This document shows, piece after piece, positions 33,190 to 43,970 of a stretch of DNA of 64,000 nucleotides; position 1 is the first letter of the stretch; every line of letters starts with the position of its first letter. Location of the stretch: positions 224,405,201 to 224,469,200 of the forward strand of contig VDFB02373365.1 in assembly GCA_007258455.2 (NCBI GenBank), in the 5' to 3' direction. The notes under the pieces are model-generated. The model was not told the DNA's origin, did not search any database, and saw nothing but the letters and a program-made list of their open reading frames with translations. Position numbers and translations under genes: made by a program. Origin of the DNA: Sequoia sempervirens. Taxonomy: Eukaryota > Streptophyta > Pinopsida > Cupressales > Cupressaceae.

Positions 33190-33535
33190 GAAATTCCAAC
33201 GCTAGGAGCTCAGCGTCGCTGTTTTGGCACCACGGGCTCGTCAGCATCGCTATAGGGCACCGCTTAAAACACAAACTGTGCCGCTGGACTTGTCCCGCCA
33301 AAATTTTTGAATTTTAAACTCCGCCACTAGAATCGCCGACCTGCAGAAACTTTCAAAAAATATTAAACTCCGACGTTGGACGCAAACTGCGATGCTAGGC
33401 AAAAATTGTGACATAGTTGAGCTCTATGTCCCGACATAGAGCGCCGCTAACTGGTAAGCGGTGTTGTGAGGGCACCGCTCAGAAACCAAACTGCGACGCC
33501 ATCACGAGTTGCGACGCTGGGAGACAGTAAAAAGG
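33190..33535. repeat. GC-rich block of 'gcgacgctgg'-type repeats with hairpins
   Basis: Variants of 'actgcgacgct' or 'gcgtcgct' recur about six times. A perfect 10-bp inverted repeat, gctctatgtc/gacatagagc, lies at 33,421-33,442, followed by ccgct/agcgg. The block contrasts with AT-rich flanks and appears non-coding. Confidence 0.55.
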
Positions 33536-34572
33536 GAAAATTTAATTTTAGCATGTGCTTTTGATTTATGATTGATTTTTCCTCTATTTTTTGCTTTTTA
33601 ATTTTTGTGTTTTTCCATAATCTAACTGGTTTTTCCTCTTTGTAGGTTGGAAATCGAAATCAAAGGAAAGAGAAGCATGAGAAGGATGTTCATCAAATCA
33701 AAGTGTTTTTAAACACTTTAGTGTTTGTTTAACACTTCTTTAAGAATTTGTTATCTTCTCCTTCTTATGACACTAATTTTCATTTGGGCTTAAAAAGAAC
33801 CTTTTCCATTTCTTGCAAAGGCTAAAATGAACTTTAGGATACAACTTACTAGATTTTGTTTATTGGATTAACAAATTGAACAAATGTCTTTCACTTGTCT
33901 TTTGGTGCTCTAAAACAAATTCATTATTTCTTTGTGGGATTTAAAAAGAACAAGTGTAACCTTGTTTGTTGTGAAAGCTTACTTAGACTAAAGCCATTGA
34001 AAAAAGAGGTATGTGCTTCTCTCGCGCTTTATAGTGATCTTGAGAATCAAAAGGCCTTTTTCATGACTTTGGGTTAAGACAAAGCAATCACCTCCACACT
34101 TCGATTTGGGTTTAAAATTGAACATCTTGTGTGAGTGTGAGTGGAGGCATTGTTGTGTAAATTCTTTCTCCTTGTTGCCAACAAGGATTGATCGAGTTAC
34201 GAATAGTGTTTTTTATTCGCTTTTGTTTATCCTAGAGGGCCTACCTTGGGGAAAAAGTACTCACCCAAGGGAACGACTCAACCGGTAACACTCTAAAGCC
34301 AAGATTATTTCCAACCGGGATATAAATGTGGATATTGGAAGAAACGCCAATATCATGCGGTTGATTCTGACAAGATGGATCCAAAAGGGGACTCTTGCCA
34401 TATGGGTCAATCTCCACGAACAGAAAGTCCTTATTAAAACCCATGTGCTAGAATTTTCCAAAATCCTTTTATCTATTTGTTGGTGCAACAACGGTCATTT
34501 TGAAGCCACCCCACACTTTTACGGTCTTCTAGTAGAAATGGAAAGCATGCCATGGGAGTTTCATGGGTGTTG

Positions 34573-35959
34573 ATGCTTGGCTGCCCCAATTGACATTAAT
34601 GAGTCGTGGAGGGGAGCCAGTGGGGTCAAGCATCTAACCATTCGCTAGAGATAAGTGTAGCTAGACTTGTCCAAGTGGGAATCCAACAAATATTGTCTTA
34701 CACATCCATAGGATTGTACTTATTCTTGGGTTACAAAATGCATTGCTTGATCGAAAACATCTCAAAACAAACACTTAACATCATCCAAATTTCAAACCCT
34801 TTTGAGGACAAATACAATTGACTCAATCCATATGTTATTGCTTTTCCTTGGGATTCACATCCTTAGAGGTTTCTAAACATTGGATTATATCTCGATTTGT
34901 CTCCTTAAGTAAACAATAGGAAAACCCTTGCCTTAAGTTCATTGAATTTCCACATAACATATCTTGTGGGGTTTGAAGAAATTAAGATATTGGAAATCTT
35001 AGTTTGAAAACCTAATTGAAGAAAGTGTTTTTTAAAATAAATTCATTAAGCAAAGCTAAAGCAAAATAAACTTTCATATGTGTTGAAGACTCACAATCCC
35101 AAAGCAAAAAACCATTGATTGGAAATTCAAAAATGTGTGTTCAAATCAAATCATTTTTTGGTCACAAAGGTCTATAGGAAGCATTTGCATGCTCTTCAAT
35201 ACCTAGATCTAGGCAAACAAAGTGTCCCTTTTAGGTTCATCTTAGTTTCAAAAGTGAATCAAAATCTTTTCTCATCCATCCTTCACACATCAAAACAAAA
35301 AAAACCATCTCACCATCACCTTTTGGAAAATCTTGAAAATCATCCTTAATTCTAGGCTTTTTAGCAAAATCAAAATCATCAAAATCATTAAGACTAAATC
35401 CTTGAAAAAATTATCAAAATCACCTTTGGCTAGGTATGTGTAGATGCATCCTTTTGCATATAGTTAGTCAAAGTTATCAAAATCATCTTGTCTAGCTTAG
35501 TATATGTAGATGAATCCTTCTTCATATACTTAGTGAAACAATCATCTTGTTTGAATAGGTGTGGGTAGATGCATCTTTCTCCTCACACATATTCAAATCA
35601 TCATCCTTTGGACAAAGTTATCCCTTAGATCATCATCCAACATCTTAGGGCCTCTTTGTTCAAAATTGGAAGCAAATCAAAACCAAGGACAAAATCCCGA
35701 ATCAAAAACAAATCAAAATCAAAACCTGCAAAAAGCCTATTATCTCATTCAAGATTAACCAAAATACCATAACATCCATATCATCCATCCCTAAACATCA
35801 TCATCATATCATCACCTTTGATCCTCAATGCATCCTAAAACTTTCTACTTTGGGACATAAAGTAAAGATCGATCCAAAGAATGAAGAGATTCATCTCCCA
35901 TATTCTCGAAGATTGATCCTTGTTTTATAGTTCTATCTAGATCTCAATACAAGAAGAGT
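34573..35959 (+). other. Leader of the left gypsy element
   Basis: Untranslated leader upstream of the gag ATG at 35,960, mirrored at 62,610-64,000. It contains three hairpin-forming short repeats (35,431-35,590). No ORF here is conserved in frame between arms except short chance ones. Confidence 0.55.
35431..35590 (+). repeat. Three imperfect leader repeats, each able to form a hairpin
   Basis: Units start at about 35,431, 35,498 and 35,556, and each contains 'gtagatg-atc-tt'. Flanking arms pair within each unit: tatg/cata, gtatatg/catatac (35,500-35,506 with 35,523-35,529) and gtgtggg/cctcacac. The arm sequences differ but pairing is kept. The same three units occur in the right arm near 62,985-63,140. 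Confidence 0.6.
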
Positions 35960-37590
35960 ATGGAAGCCAACAAAGAAACACCCGCTTCAAGTGATCTTAG
36001 CCAAACAAACGCAGAAATGAATCCCACTGAATCAAGTAATCCTTTGACCCTCTCATCATCGCAAAATCTACAAGAAGAAAACCAAGGAGAGGACCTTACT
36101 TTTGGAATGTCTCATGAGGAAATGATTGAAATGCTCCAAAATCCGGACAACCATAGAATCGTCAACATCATGATGAGACTTAACCCTTCGTTATACATGC
36201 TTGAGCTAGCAAAACAATGGGCCAAGTTACCTTCGGATTTTGATGTGAGTACTATAGTGGAGATATCATTTCCTCCAATCTCATCCACCATTCCCATCTC
36301 ATCTACACCCCCATCTCAAAACATCACATAGAACATTCTGCAAATCACATCTTTTGCTCCAACCCAACCCAATGTTAACAAAGGAAATGCATTTCTCAAT
36401 GCTCTTCAAGCACACCCCCTTGTTAATAATCAAAATTTGGATGCAAACACCACCTTGGAACAAAACATACCCCAAAACCCATTACACAAGAATGTTCCCC
36501 TCACTTTCCATCATGATCCATCATCATCATTTTTTCACGCAACGCCTCAAACTCCTCTCCTTACAAATTCACAAGAAGAGGGAGATATGTTTGGACTAGG
36601 GGGAATGTTCGACACAACAACATTTTCACAACAACTCACACCCCTTACATTTCCACCTCTTCCACCATTTCCATCATCATCCACATCACTCCTTGGTTTA
36701 GGGCTTCCCCTCTACCAAATATCAATCAAACCACTATCCCAAATATCAATCAAAGCATTATGCCAAACACTCAAAATTTGTCATTGATATCACAACAATA
36801 GATGACAAACACACAAGAAATGGCAACATCATCAAACACCCCCTTAACATCACAAAGCATGGTCTCTCAAGGACCAATCACATCAATAGCACCATCCATC
36901 ACGCAAAACACCAACACCACCTTCACAAACACCATTCCAAATCCACCACCACCAACTTTCACCACATCAAGCCAATATGACACAGCATTACAAGCTGCTT
37001 TCCAAAGAGGATATCAACAAATTCATAAACAAAAATCTGAACAATTAGCTGCTCAGCAAGCTGCCCAAGCCGCATTACAAGTGCAACAAGTGCAACAAGC
37101 CCAAGTGTTATTGCAACAACAACAACAACAAGCTGCCCAAGCCGTGCAGGCATCACAAGCATTACAAGCACAAAGGGCTGCTCAAGCACAACTTTTATTG
37201 TAGCAACAAGCAGCACAAGCACAAGTAGCACAAGCACAAGCCGCACAAGCCCAATATCAAGCACAACTTCTTGCACAAAGACAAGCAGGGCAATCGTAGA
37301 CATATCAGCAAGCATTAAAGCAATACCAAGAGCAGCAAGAAGTAGCAGAATTGGCAGCCCAACAATAAGCGTTGTTGGAACAGCAGCAAGCACAACAACA
37401 AGCATTTTTGAAATAGCAACAAGCACAACAACAAGCACAAATCTTAGCACAACAATAGCAAGATCAACAACAAGCATTGTTCATACAAAAGCAAGTGGAA
37501 GCCTACCTCACTCGGAAAAACATACAAATACCATCGAACAACATGTCAAACAACACACCAACCAACCCACCCATTTTATTCCACGATTGA
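35960..37590 (+). pseudogene. Left gypsy gag, N-terminal region with Q/A-rich tract
   Basis: The ATG at 35,960 starts MEANKETPASSDLSQ, followed by a Pro/Thr/Ser-rich part and a long Gln/Ala-rich coiled tract (about 36,990-37,490) dense in QQ and AQA steps. Stops include 36,329, 37,201, 37,297, 37,366 and 37,456. Most sit at Gln codons, as expected from C-to-T change of CAA or CAG. Ogre/Tat elements commonly carry an extra region before gag. Its function is unknown. Confidence 0.7.
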
Positions 37591-37693
37591 AACACCCCAA
37601 AACACTTTCATCCCACCCCCTGATCCACAAAATGATGTGAAGACACAACTCAGGTTGCTCTCGCAACAAGTGCTCAACCTTCAATCAGGGTGA

Positions 37694-38760
37694 ATGACCA
37701 AAACACCAAGCAACTTGTGTCCCTATCCATTTGATAGGAGCCTAGAGATGAAACCGTTCCCTAAGGGATTTGAAATCCCCAAATTTGACAAATATCAAGG
37801 GATGGGAAACCCTGAAGATCACATCAGGGAATTCCAGGTTCATTGCATGGAGGTTACATATGACGATACTTATCTGATGCAGCTATTCCCTAGGAGTTTG
37901 GCAGGCCATGCTATAGAATGGTTCTCTCGCTTACCTTCAGGCATTAGAACATTCCAAGAAATTAGGGATGCATTCATTAAAAATTATGCATGCAACATTA
38001 CAATGGATGTTAGTCTCAAAGAATTATATGCTCTAAAGCAAGGAAAGGGTGAATCTTTTGCCTCATTTCTACAATGATGGCGATCCAAGGTCAATCAGAG
38101 CAAGTGGACCATGCCAGAAGAACAACAAGTTTGCACCATCCTAGCCAACCTTGAAGGCCGCTTGGCATTTCATCTCAAGGTTCAAGGCATCACCACATAT
38201 GATCAACTGATTCCCAAGGTGCTTAGCATCAAAAAAGCCCTTGTAACCCAACCTGCAGAATCGACATCATACCACGAACAGCAAAACAACCACCCACCAT
38301 CAAATTACAATGATAAACCTCACACGTGGGCAAGGAACAAAAATGTTACTAATGCTGGTATCGTTGATGCCAAGGTGGTCATTAGTGCTCCTCGCCAACA
38401 TACACCCACACCGCAAATCAAAACACAACACCAAAACACTCATCACACAACATACCAACCAAACCAAAATCCAACCATCAATAATCTCAATGACCAAAGG
38501 GGACCACCCCAATGCAAAAGTTATCCCAGACAAAAATACACCATTTTGGGGGAACCACTTGAGGACATAATGAAAAAGTTGATCGACGAAAAAATCATCA
38601 AGCCTCCTACATTTGAGAATTACCAAGAACCTGATGTCAAACCTCCTTGGTATAACAAGAATCAACTTTACGAATTCCATAAAATCAAAGGCCACACTAC
38701 AAACAGTTGCATGAGACTCAAAAACATCATCTAAGATCTCATCGATAAGAAAATCATAAA
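37694..38760 (+). pseudogene. Left gypsy gag, capsid domain and knuckle
   Basis: The retrotransposon gag domain reads FDKYQGMGNPEDHIREFQVH, then AIEWFSRLPSGIRTFQEIRD and SLKELYALKQGKGESF. A TGA at 38,075 replaces CGA of the other arm. After VQGITTYDQLIPK, a knuckle-like EFHKIKGHTTNSC (about 38,672) has lost its first Cys (Tyr here, Cys in the right arm, where it is CEFHKIKGHTTNSC). A TAA at 38,732 ends the frame. The protein would form the particle shell. Confidence 0.85.
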
Positions 38761-38761
38761 C

Positions 38762-39886
38762 GTGGAACAACCTACGGGAAATCAAGATCTTAAGATCTAT
38801 ACAAATCCGATGTCGAATCATGGTAAAAAAGGGAGTAAAAATGATAAAGGGAAGGGCAATGTAAATCATGTCTATGAATCAGTCGTTGCCTCCCTAAATG
38901 AGGACTGCATGGTCATCACCATCAAGGGCGCCCATGCCGAAGATTGTGGAGTCACCACAAGAGGCGGCAAAGTCACCATCGCAGGATCATCCCAATCAAA
39001 TAGAGCCCCTTCATCTAGATCTGTTCTGCATGGCTACAATGTCTTAGATCAACTCAAGAGAACACCAGTGCACATCTCCATCATGGAGTTGTTAAAAATA
39101 TCATCAATGCATAAAAAAATCCTCGAGGAAGCATTAGCCTCATCCACTATCCCCATAGATCTCGATGCGGAGCAATTCCAAGCTATGGTCGGAAATATCA
39201 TAATGCCTAATCTCCTTACATTTTCTAACCAAGATTTCCCCACCCAACCATCTCACAACCACGCACTTCACTTGGAAGCCATAGTACATAAAAGAAAAAT
39301 CAAAAGGGTCTTGGTGGATGGAGGTGCAGGTTTGAACATCTGTTCTCTCAGCCTCATCAAGCAGTTGAAAATATCAAAAGATTCCATTGACAAATGAAAG
39401 GGCATCACGATAAGAGCATATGATGACCAAGAAAGAGTGTCTCAAGTCACGATTAAACTCCCTATTCAAGTAGGGCCAACGCTCATGGAAACCACTTGTC
39501 AGGTCTTGGACCTTGATTTTCCGTATAATATCCTCTTAGGATGCCCATGGATCCATGCAATGAAAGCCGTAGCATCAACCTTCCACCAATTTGTGAAATT
39601 TACACATAATGGACAAGAAGTTACTGTCCATGGAGATCCTGAACCTTTCTCATATTGCAAAAATCTTGAAGCAAAGTATTACAAAATCCCCCAAGTACCA
39701 AAAAATGATGAGGGTCCATCCACACCATACATTGACCCCGCCACTCTCGCGTCCACTTCTACAACAAAGACACTTACCACTCCCACCATTCCCACCATCT
39801 CCGACATCAAGCTCATCATCCAGGAGGATGGTTGTGGAAGCTACAAGCTCCCTAACAATGCTTTTGTGATAGGAGAGTTACCATAA
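38762..39886 (+). pseudogene. Left gypsy protease
   Basis: After a charged linker, the aspartic protease core reads RVLVDGGAGLNICSL (about 39,307-39,350), with the catalytic Asp present in the DGGA form used by many plant gypsy elements. The flap-side region (DLDFPYNILLGCPWIHAMKA, about 39,500-39,560) follows after a TGA at 39,395 that the right arm lacks. The protease would cut the polyprotein. Confidence 0.82.
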
Positions 39887-40860
39887 TCTCCTAGATCATG
39901 GGGACGCCCACAAGAAAACCAAGCTTCCACATCACAAACGTCTCCTGAAGACTATCCCGAATTCACAAGCTGGGGAGACCTTGGCCAGGAGGTTATTGAA
40001 GCAAATCCATCACACATGCTATATCAAGATGAAAGACGAGCAGCTAATTTACTAATGGATGAGACAAGCAAGGGCCTGCAAATGATACTCGCAATGGGCT
40101 ACGACAGAAATCAAAGACTGGAACAAAATGACAATGGGCTCATAATACCTATCATGCCAGAGACGTGACCCATAAAAAATCTTGGCCTTGGATGTACCCC
40201 TCCGAGAATAACCATACGTGGTTGAAGTTCTCTGGTTAGAACGGTTAATATTTCTCCTCAGCCAATACTAGCAAAAGTACGCTTACCAATACCCACAGGT
40301 AGAGACATACATAACTTTATAAATGAGTCCTATATTAGTAGCGATGATGAGGGTACCATCACCGATCTACCTAGGCTATTCGAAGATACCACCCTATGCA
40401 TGATTAGTACCTTATCCTTCGAACTAGACCAACAAAATCATGAGATTCATTTAGTGTATCCCCAACTGATCGACTATGACCAACGAGGACCACCAGTTCT
40501 TGATATGTTTGAAAACGATGAGGCACTCTTAGAATTCATGGGATTGAGGGATAACATTCCAGATGGGGATCATAAGGTAGGGTTTATAATCGAGTTGGAC
40601 ACACATTCCTATTACAGGGAAACGATTGAATCCTTCAGTTGAAAAAGTGAGAAACTAAGAATCATATCCAAGTCCTTGAGTGAAAACCACATTGTGGCAC
40701 TCTCTGACAAGAAAAAAGTAAAAAGAAAGGACGTATCCAACGGTGAAAACCTCTCTGAGGCACCCGAGGATGAAGGATTCAATCTTCCTTTAAGAGCTAT
40801 TCATTAAGAGAAGTCAGCAGTCTTGGCCGAAAAAATGCAATCCTGTCAACCTAGGAACAG
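39887..40860 (+). pseudogene. Left gypsy protease-RT linker
   Basis: Pieces such as LVYPQLIDYDQRGPPVLDMF (about 40,455) are matched in the right arm, so the region is part of the polyprotein. Several stops occur, including a TGA at 40,640 where the right arm has a Cys codon. No named domain. Confidence 0.6.
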
Positions 40861-41760
40861 AGGAGACCCCCCATATCACATTTTATGCGGAATCACTATT
40901 ATCAGAAGAGCAAGAACTCCTAGCAGCATTCCTAAGGGAAAGACAAATAAAATTTGCATGGAGTTATGCTGACATGCCAGGGCTTGATCCAGAGATAGTG
41001 GTTCATCACTTAGCAATGTATCCAGAAGCAAAACCGGTCAAACAAAAGCTTTGAAAAATGAACCCTCAAATCGCTATGTTAGTCAAAATGGAGCTGAAAA
41101 AGCTACTAGATGCAAGATTCATATGACCAATCGATTACCCAGAATGGGTGTCAAATTTGGTACTTGTTTCAAAACCTGACGGAGCCATCAGAATCTATAT
41201 GGATTTCAGAGATTTGAACAAGGCATGTCCAAAGGATCTTCCCGCTTCCCAACATCGACATGATAGTAGACATGACAGCAAGACATGAGATGCTATCACT
41301 AATGGAAAAATTTTCAAGATACAACCAGATCATGATAGCAAAAGAAAATCAACATAAGACAACCTTCACTTGTCCATGGGGGACCTACTATTGGAACATG
41401 ATGCCATTCGGCCTAAAGAATGCAGGAGCAACCTATCAAAGGGCCATGATGCTGATATTCCATGACATTATCCATAAAACAGTCGAAGACTGTGTTGATT
41501 ATATCCTAACTAAGTCCAGAAAAAGACAAGATCACATAGCAACTCTAGGTGCCATTTTTGATAGACTAGAGGAGTACAAGGTCAGACTAAATCCCAAGAA
41601 GTGCGTCTTTGGTGTACAATCAGGTAAACTGCTAGGATATATAGTATCCAAGAGGGGTATCGAGGTGGATCCAGCAAAAGTGAAATCAATCCTTGAAATG
41701 GAAGCACCGAAGACATTAAAGCAACTGAGAGGTCTACAAGGTAGACTTCAATCCATCTAA
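40861..41760 (+). pseudogene. Left gypsy reverse transcriptase with VDY active site
   Basis: The fingers region reads IDYPEWVSNLVLVSKPDGAI after a TGA at 41,124. A 2-base deletion near 41,235-41,245 breaks the frame compared with the usual LNKACPKDDFPLPNID block. Then come MMPFGLKNAGATYQRAMM (41,398) and CVDYILTKSRKR (41,491-41,526), where the motif should be YxDD, so the second catalytic Asp is Tyr (TAT at 41,500). The enzyme cannot be active. The TGA, the deletion and VDY all recur in the right arm. Confidence 0.88.
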
Positions 41761-42690
41761 CGATTCATAGCACAACTGGAAGACAAGCAGAATCCATATT
41801 CTCACCTACTCCACAAGGGGGTAGCATACAAATGGGATACAAAGTGCGAAGAGGCATTTAACAAAATCAAGAAATACCTACTGACACCACCAGTGTTAAT
41901 GCCACCCATCCCAAAGAAGCCATTAATCTTATATGTATCAGCAACCGCAACAGCCCTTGGAGCTCTCCTAGCTTAGCATGATGAAAACGGAACAGAGAGG
42001 GCTATCTACTATATCAGCAGGACAATGATCGGTCATGAGCTAAACTACTCATTCATTGAGAAAGCTTGCCTCATAGTAGTGTTTGCATCCCAAAAATTTA
42101 GACATTACATGTTGGCACACAAGATAAAGCTCATCGCCAAAATTAACCCCCTCAAGTATCTACTATCAAAGGCAATGCTTACAGGAAGAATGGAAAAGTG
42201 GGTGATGATACTATCAGAGTATGACATCAAGTATGTAGAGTGGAAAGCCATTAAGGGCTAGGTTATTGCTAATCAACTAGCAGAAGCACCTATTTATTCT
42301 GAGAATCCTCTTGTCTCAGAATTTCTAGATGAATCCATTTTTAACCTCAACATAACTGACCATTGGAAACTATACTTTGATGGTTCATACACACAACATG
42401 GGTCAGGAGTTGGTGTCTTCTTCATCACCCCACAAGGGGATTGCATACCAAGGTCATACAAGTTGGCATTTCCTTGCACTAATAATATTGCAGAGTATGA
42501 GGCTTTGACTATAGGTCTCAAGATAGCAGTGCAATGGAACATCATAGCTCTCAAAGTGTATGGAGACTCTCAGTTGATCATAAATCAAGTCAATGATGAA
42601 TATCAGACTAAAGATGACAAGCTTACTCCATACAAGAAATTGGTGGACTCTCAAGGAATATTTTATAGAAATAACATTTGAGAAAATTCC
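41761..42690 (+). pseudogene. Left gypsy RNase H-like segment and second RNase H
   Basis: The first segment runs from about 41,840 (KKYLLTPPVLMPPIPKKPL) to 42,250, with HELNYSFIEKACLIVVFASQ and FRHYMLAHKIKL. TAG at 41,974 and 42,259 interrupt it. The second RNase H reads LYFDGSYTQHGSGVGVF (about 42,371), AEYEALTIGLKIA and VYGDSQLIINQV, keeping the D-E-D residues. Two RNase H modules in a row are a known mark of the Tat lineage. Confidence 0.83.
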
Positions 42691-43970
42691 AAGAACCAAC
42701 AACAGAGCAGCCGACGCCATGGAAACAATTGGGTCCCTATTAGACATCCCTCACAACATTCTAAAGTATGAATTCTTGATCGAGCAGCTTCTCATTCCCG
42801 CATTCGAGGTACCGGAATCAAAATATGTGTGTGAAATCGTTGGTCCTGGCGATCCTTGGTATCATGACATCTACACATATCTTCGAATAGGAGTCATACC
42901 CGCTGACCTATCATCAAACCTAAAACAAACCTTTGTTAAAAAGGCATCCATATTTGTCATCCTAGGTGATACCTTATACCGTAGAAGCATAGAATGTACC
43001 TTATTGTGTTGTTTAAATGCTGAGGAGGCATTAACCACTCTAACTGAGGTTCATAACGGTATTTGTGGCTCACACTCAAGTGAAATGACCATTGCTAAGA
43101 AACTGCTAAGGATGGGGTATTATTGGCCCACAATGGAAAGAGAAGCACATGATCATGCAAAAAAGTGTATACAATGCCAACAGCATGGGGACCTCATCCA
43201 TGCTCTAGCTCAAGAACTTCATCCCATCATCACACCATGGCCCTTTTCATAGTGGGGACTTGATCTCATTGGGAAAATCACACCCACCTCATCCAATGGC
43301 CATAAATTCATCATAACTGCAACTGAGTACTTCACAAAGTGGGTGGAGGCCATATCCATGACCTATATAACTAGAAAGAAAATCTCAAAATTCATCCTGA
43401 ACTATCTCATCTGTCATTACGGTGTCCCACAAGCCATTATCTCAGATAATGGGGCACCATTCAAAAATCAGGAAGTCCATGACCTATGCGATAAATTCAA
43501 AATCCAACATCGTTTCTCCACCCCATACTATCCCCAAGGCAATGGCCAAGCAGAAGCTACAAATAAGACTATTCTGAAAATCCTTAAGAAAACAGTCAAT
43601 GACGCAGGTCGTGACTGGCATTTGCAGCTCAATCCCACCCTCTGGGCCTATCGAACTAGCATATACACACCCACTGGCGCCACCCCCTTCTCCTTGGTCT
43701 ACGGATCAGAAGTCGTACTCCCCATTGAGATCAAGCTCCCATCCCTCAGAATATCACTGCAAAACCTCATCACTGATGAAGACTATAGGGTGTCAAGACT
43801 AAATGAGCTAAAGTTACTGGATGAGAGATGTATTGATGATACTACGAGATCATCTACAAGTCTATCAGAATAGACTCAAAAGGAGCTACAACAAGAAAAT
43901 CAGAAGCAGGACTTTCCAAATCGGAGAATTGGTCTTAAAAGAAAATTAGAAAAATGTCCCAAACCCAAGT
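42691..43970 (+). pseudogene. Left gypsy integrase
   Basis: The HHCC zinc region (EVHNGICGSHSS through KKCIQCQQHG, about 43,047-43,185) is intact. A TAG at 43,250 precedes WGLDLIGKI, which holds the first catalytic Asp. IISDNGAPFKN (about 43,438) has the second and NGQAEATNKT (about 43,540) the Glu, so the D-D-E triad is present. A frameshift near 43,840 separates the C-terminal part (kept open in the right arm). No chromodomain is seen. Confidence 0.87.

Larger units (their letters stand above)
32321..34572 (+). other. 5' LTR/leader region of the left gypsy element (limits not fixed)
   Basis: A TATA box at 32,681 sits in a context typical of a plant LTR promoter (AT-rich U3, then a short R). 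Two splice-acceptor-like sites follow: tttgttttgcag at about 33,078-33,089 and cctctttgtag at about 33,636-33,646. No matching 3' LTR was found to the right of the left element, and no clean primer site was recognised, so the LTR boundaries are inferred only. Confidence 0.4.

Noticed and set aside
32321..34572. Exact LTR boundaries for the left gypsy element
   Set aside because: No second copy, primer site or target duplication could be paired, so no ends are claimed.
36959..37477. 172-codon minus ORF rich in Val/Leu
   Set aside because: It is the antisense shadow of the Gln/Ala-rich gag tract; the right arm has the same shadow (61,066-61,614).
38300..38869. 189-codon minus ORF, repeated as 59,675-60,244 in the right arm
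   Set aside because: Conserved only because the gag coding strand is conserved. No domain and no codon bias of its own.
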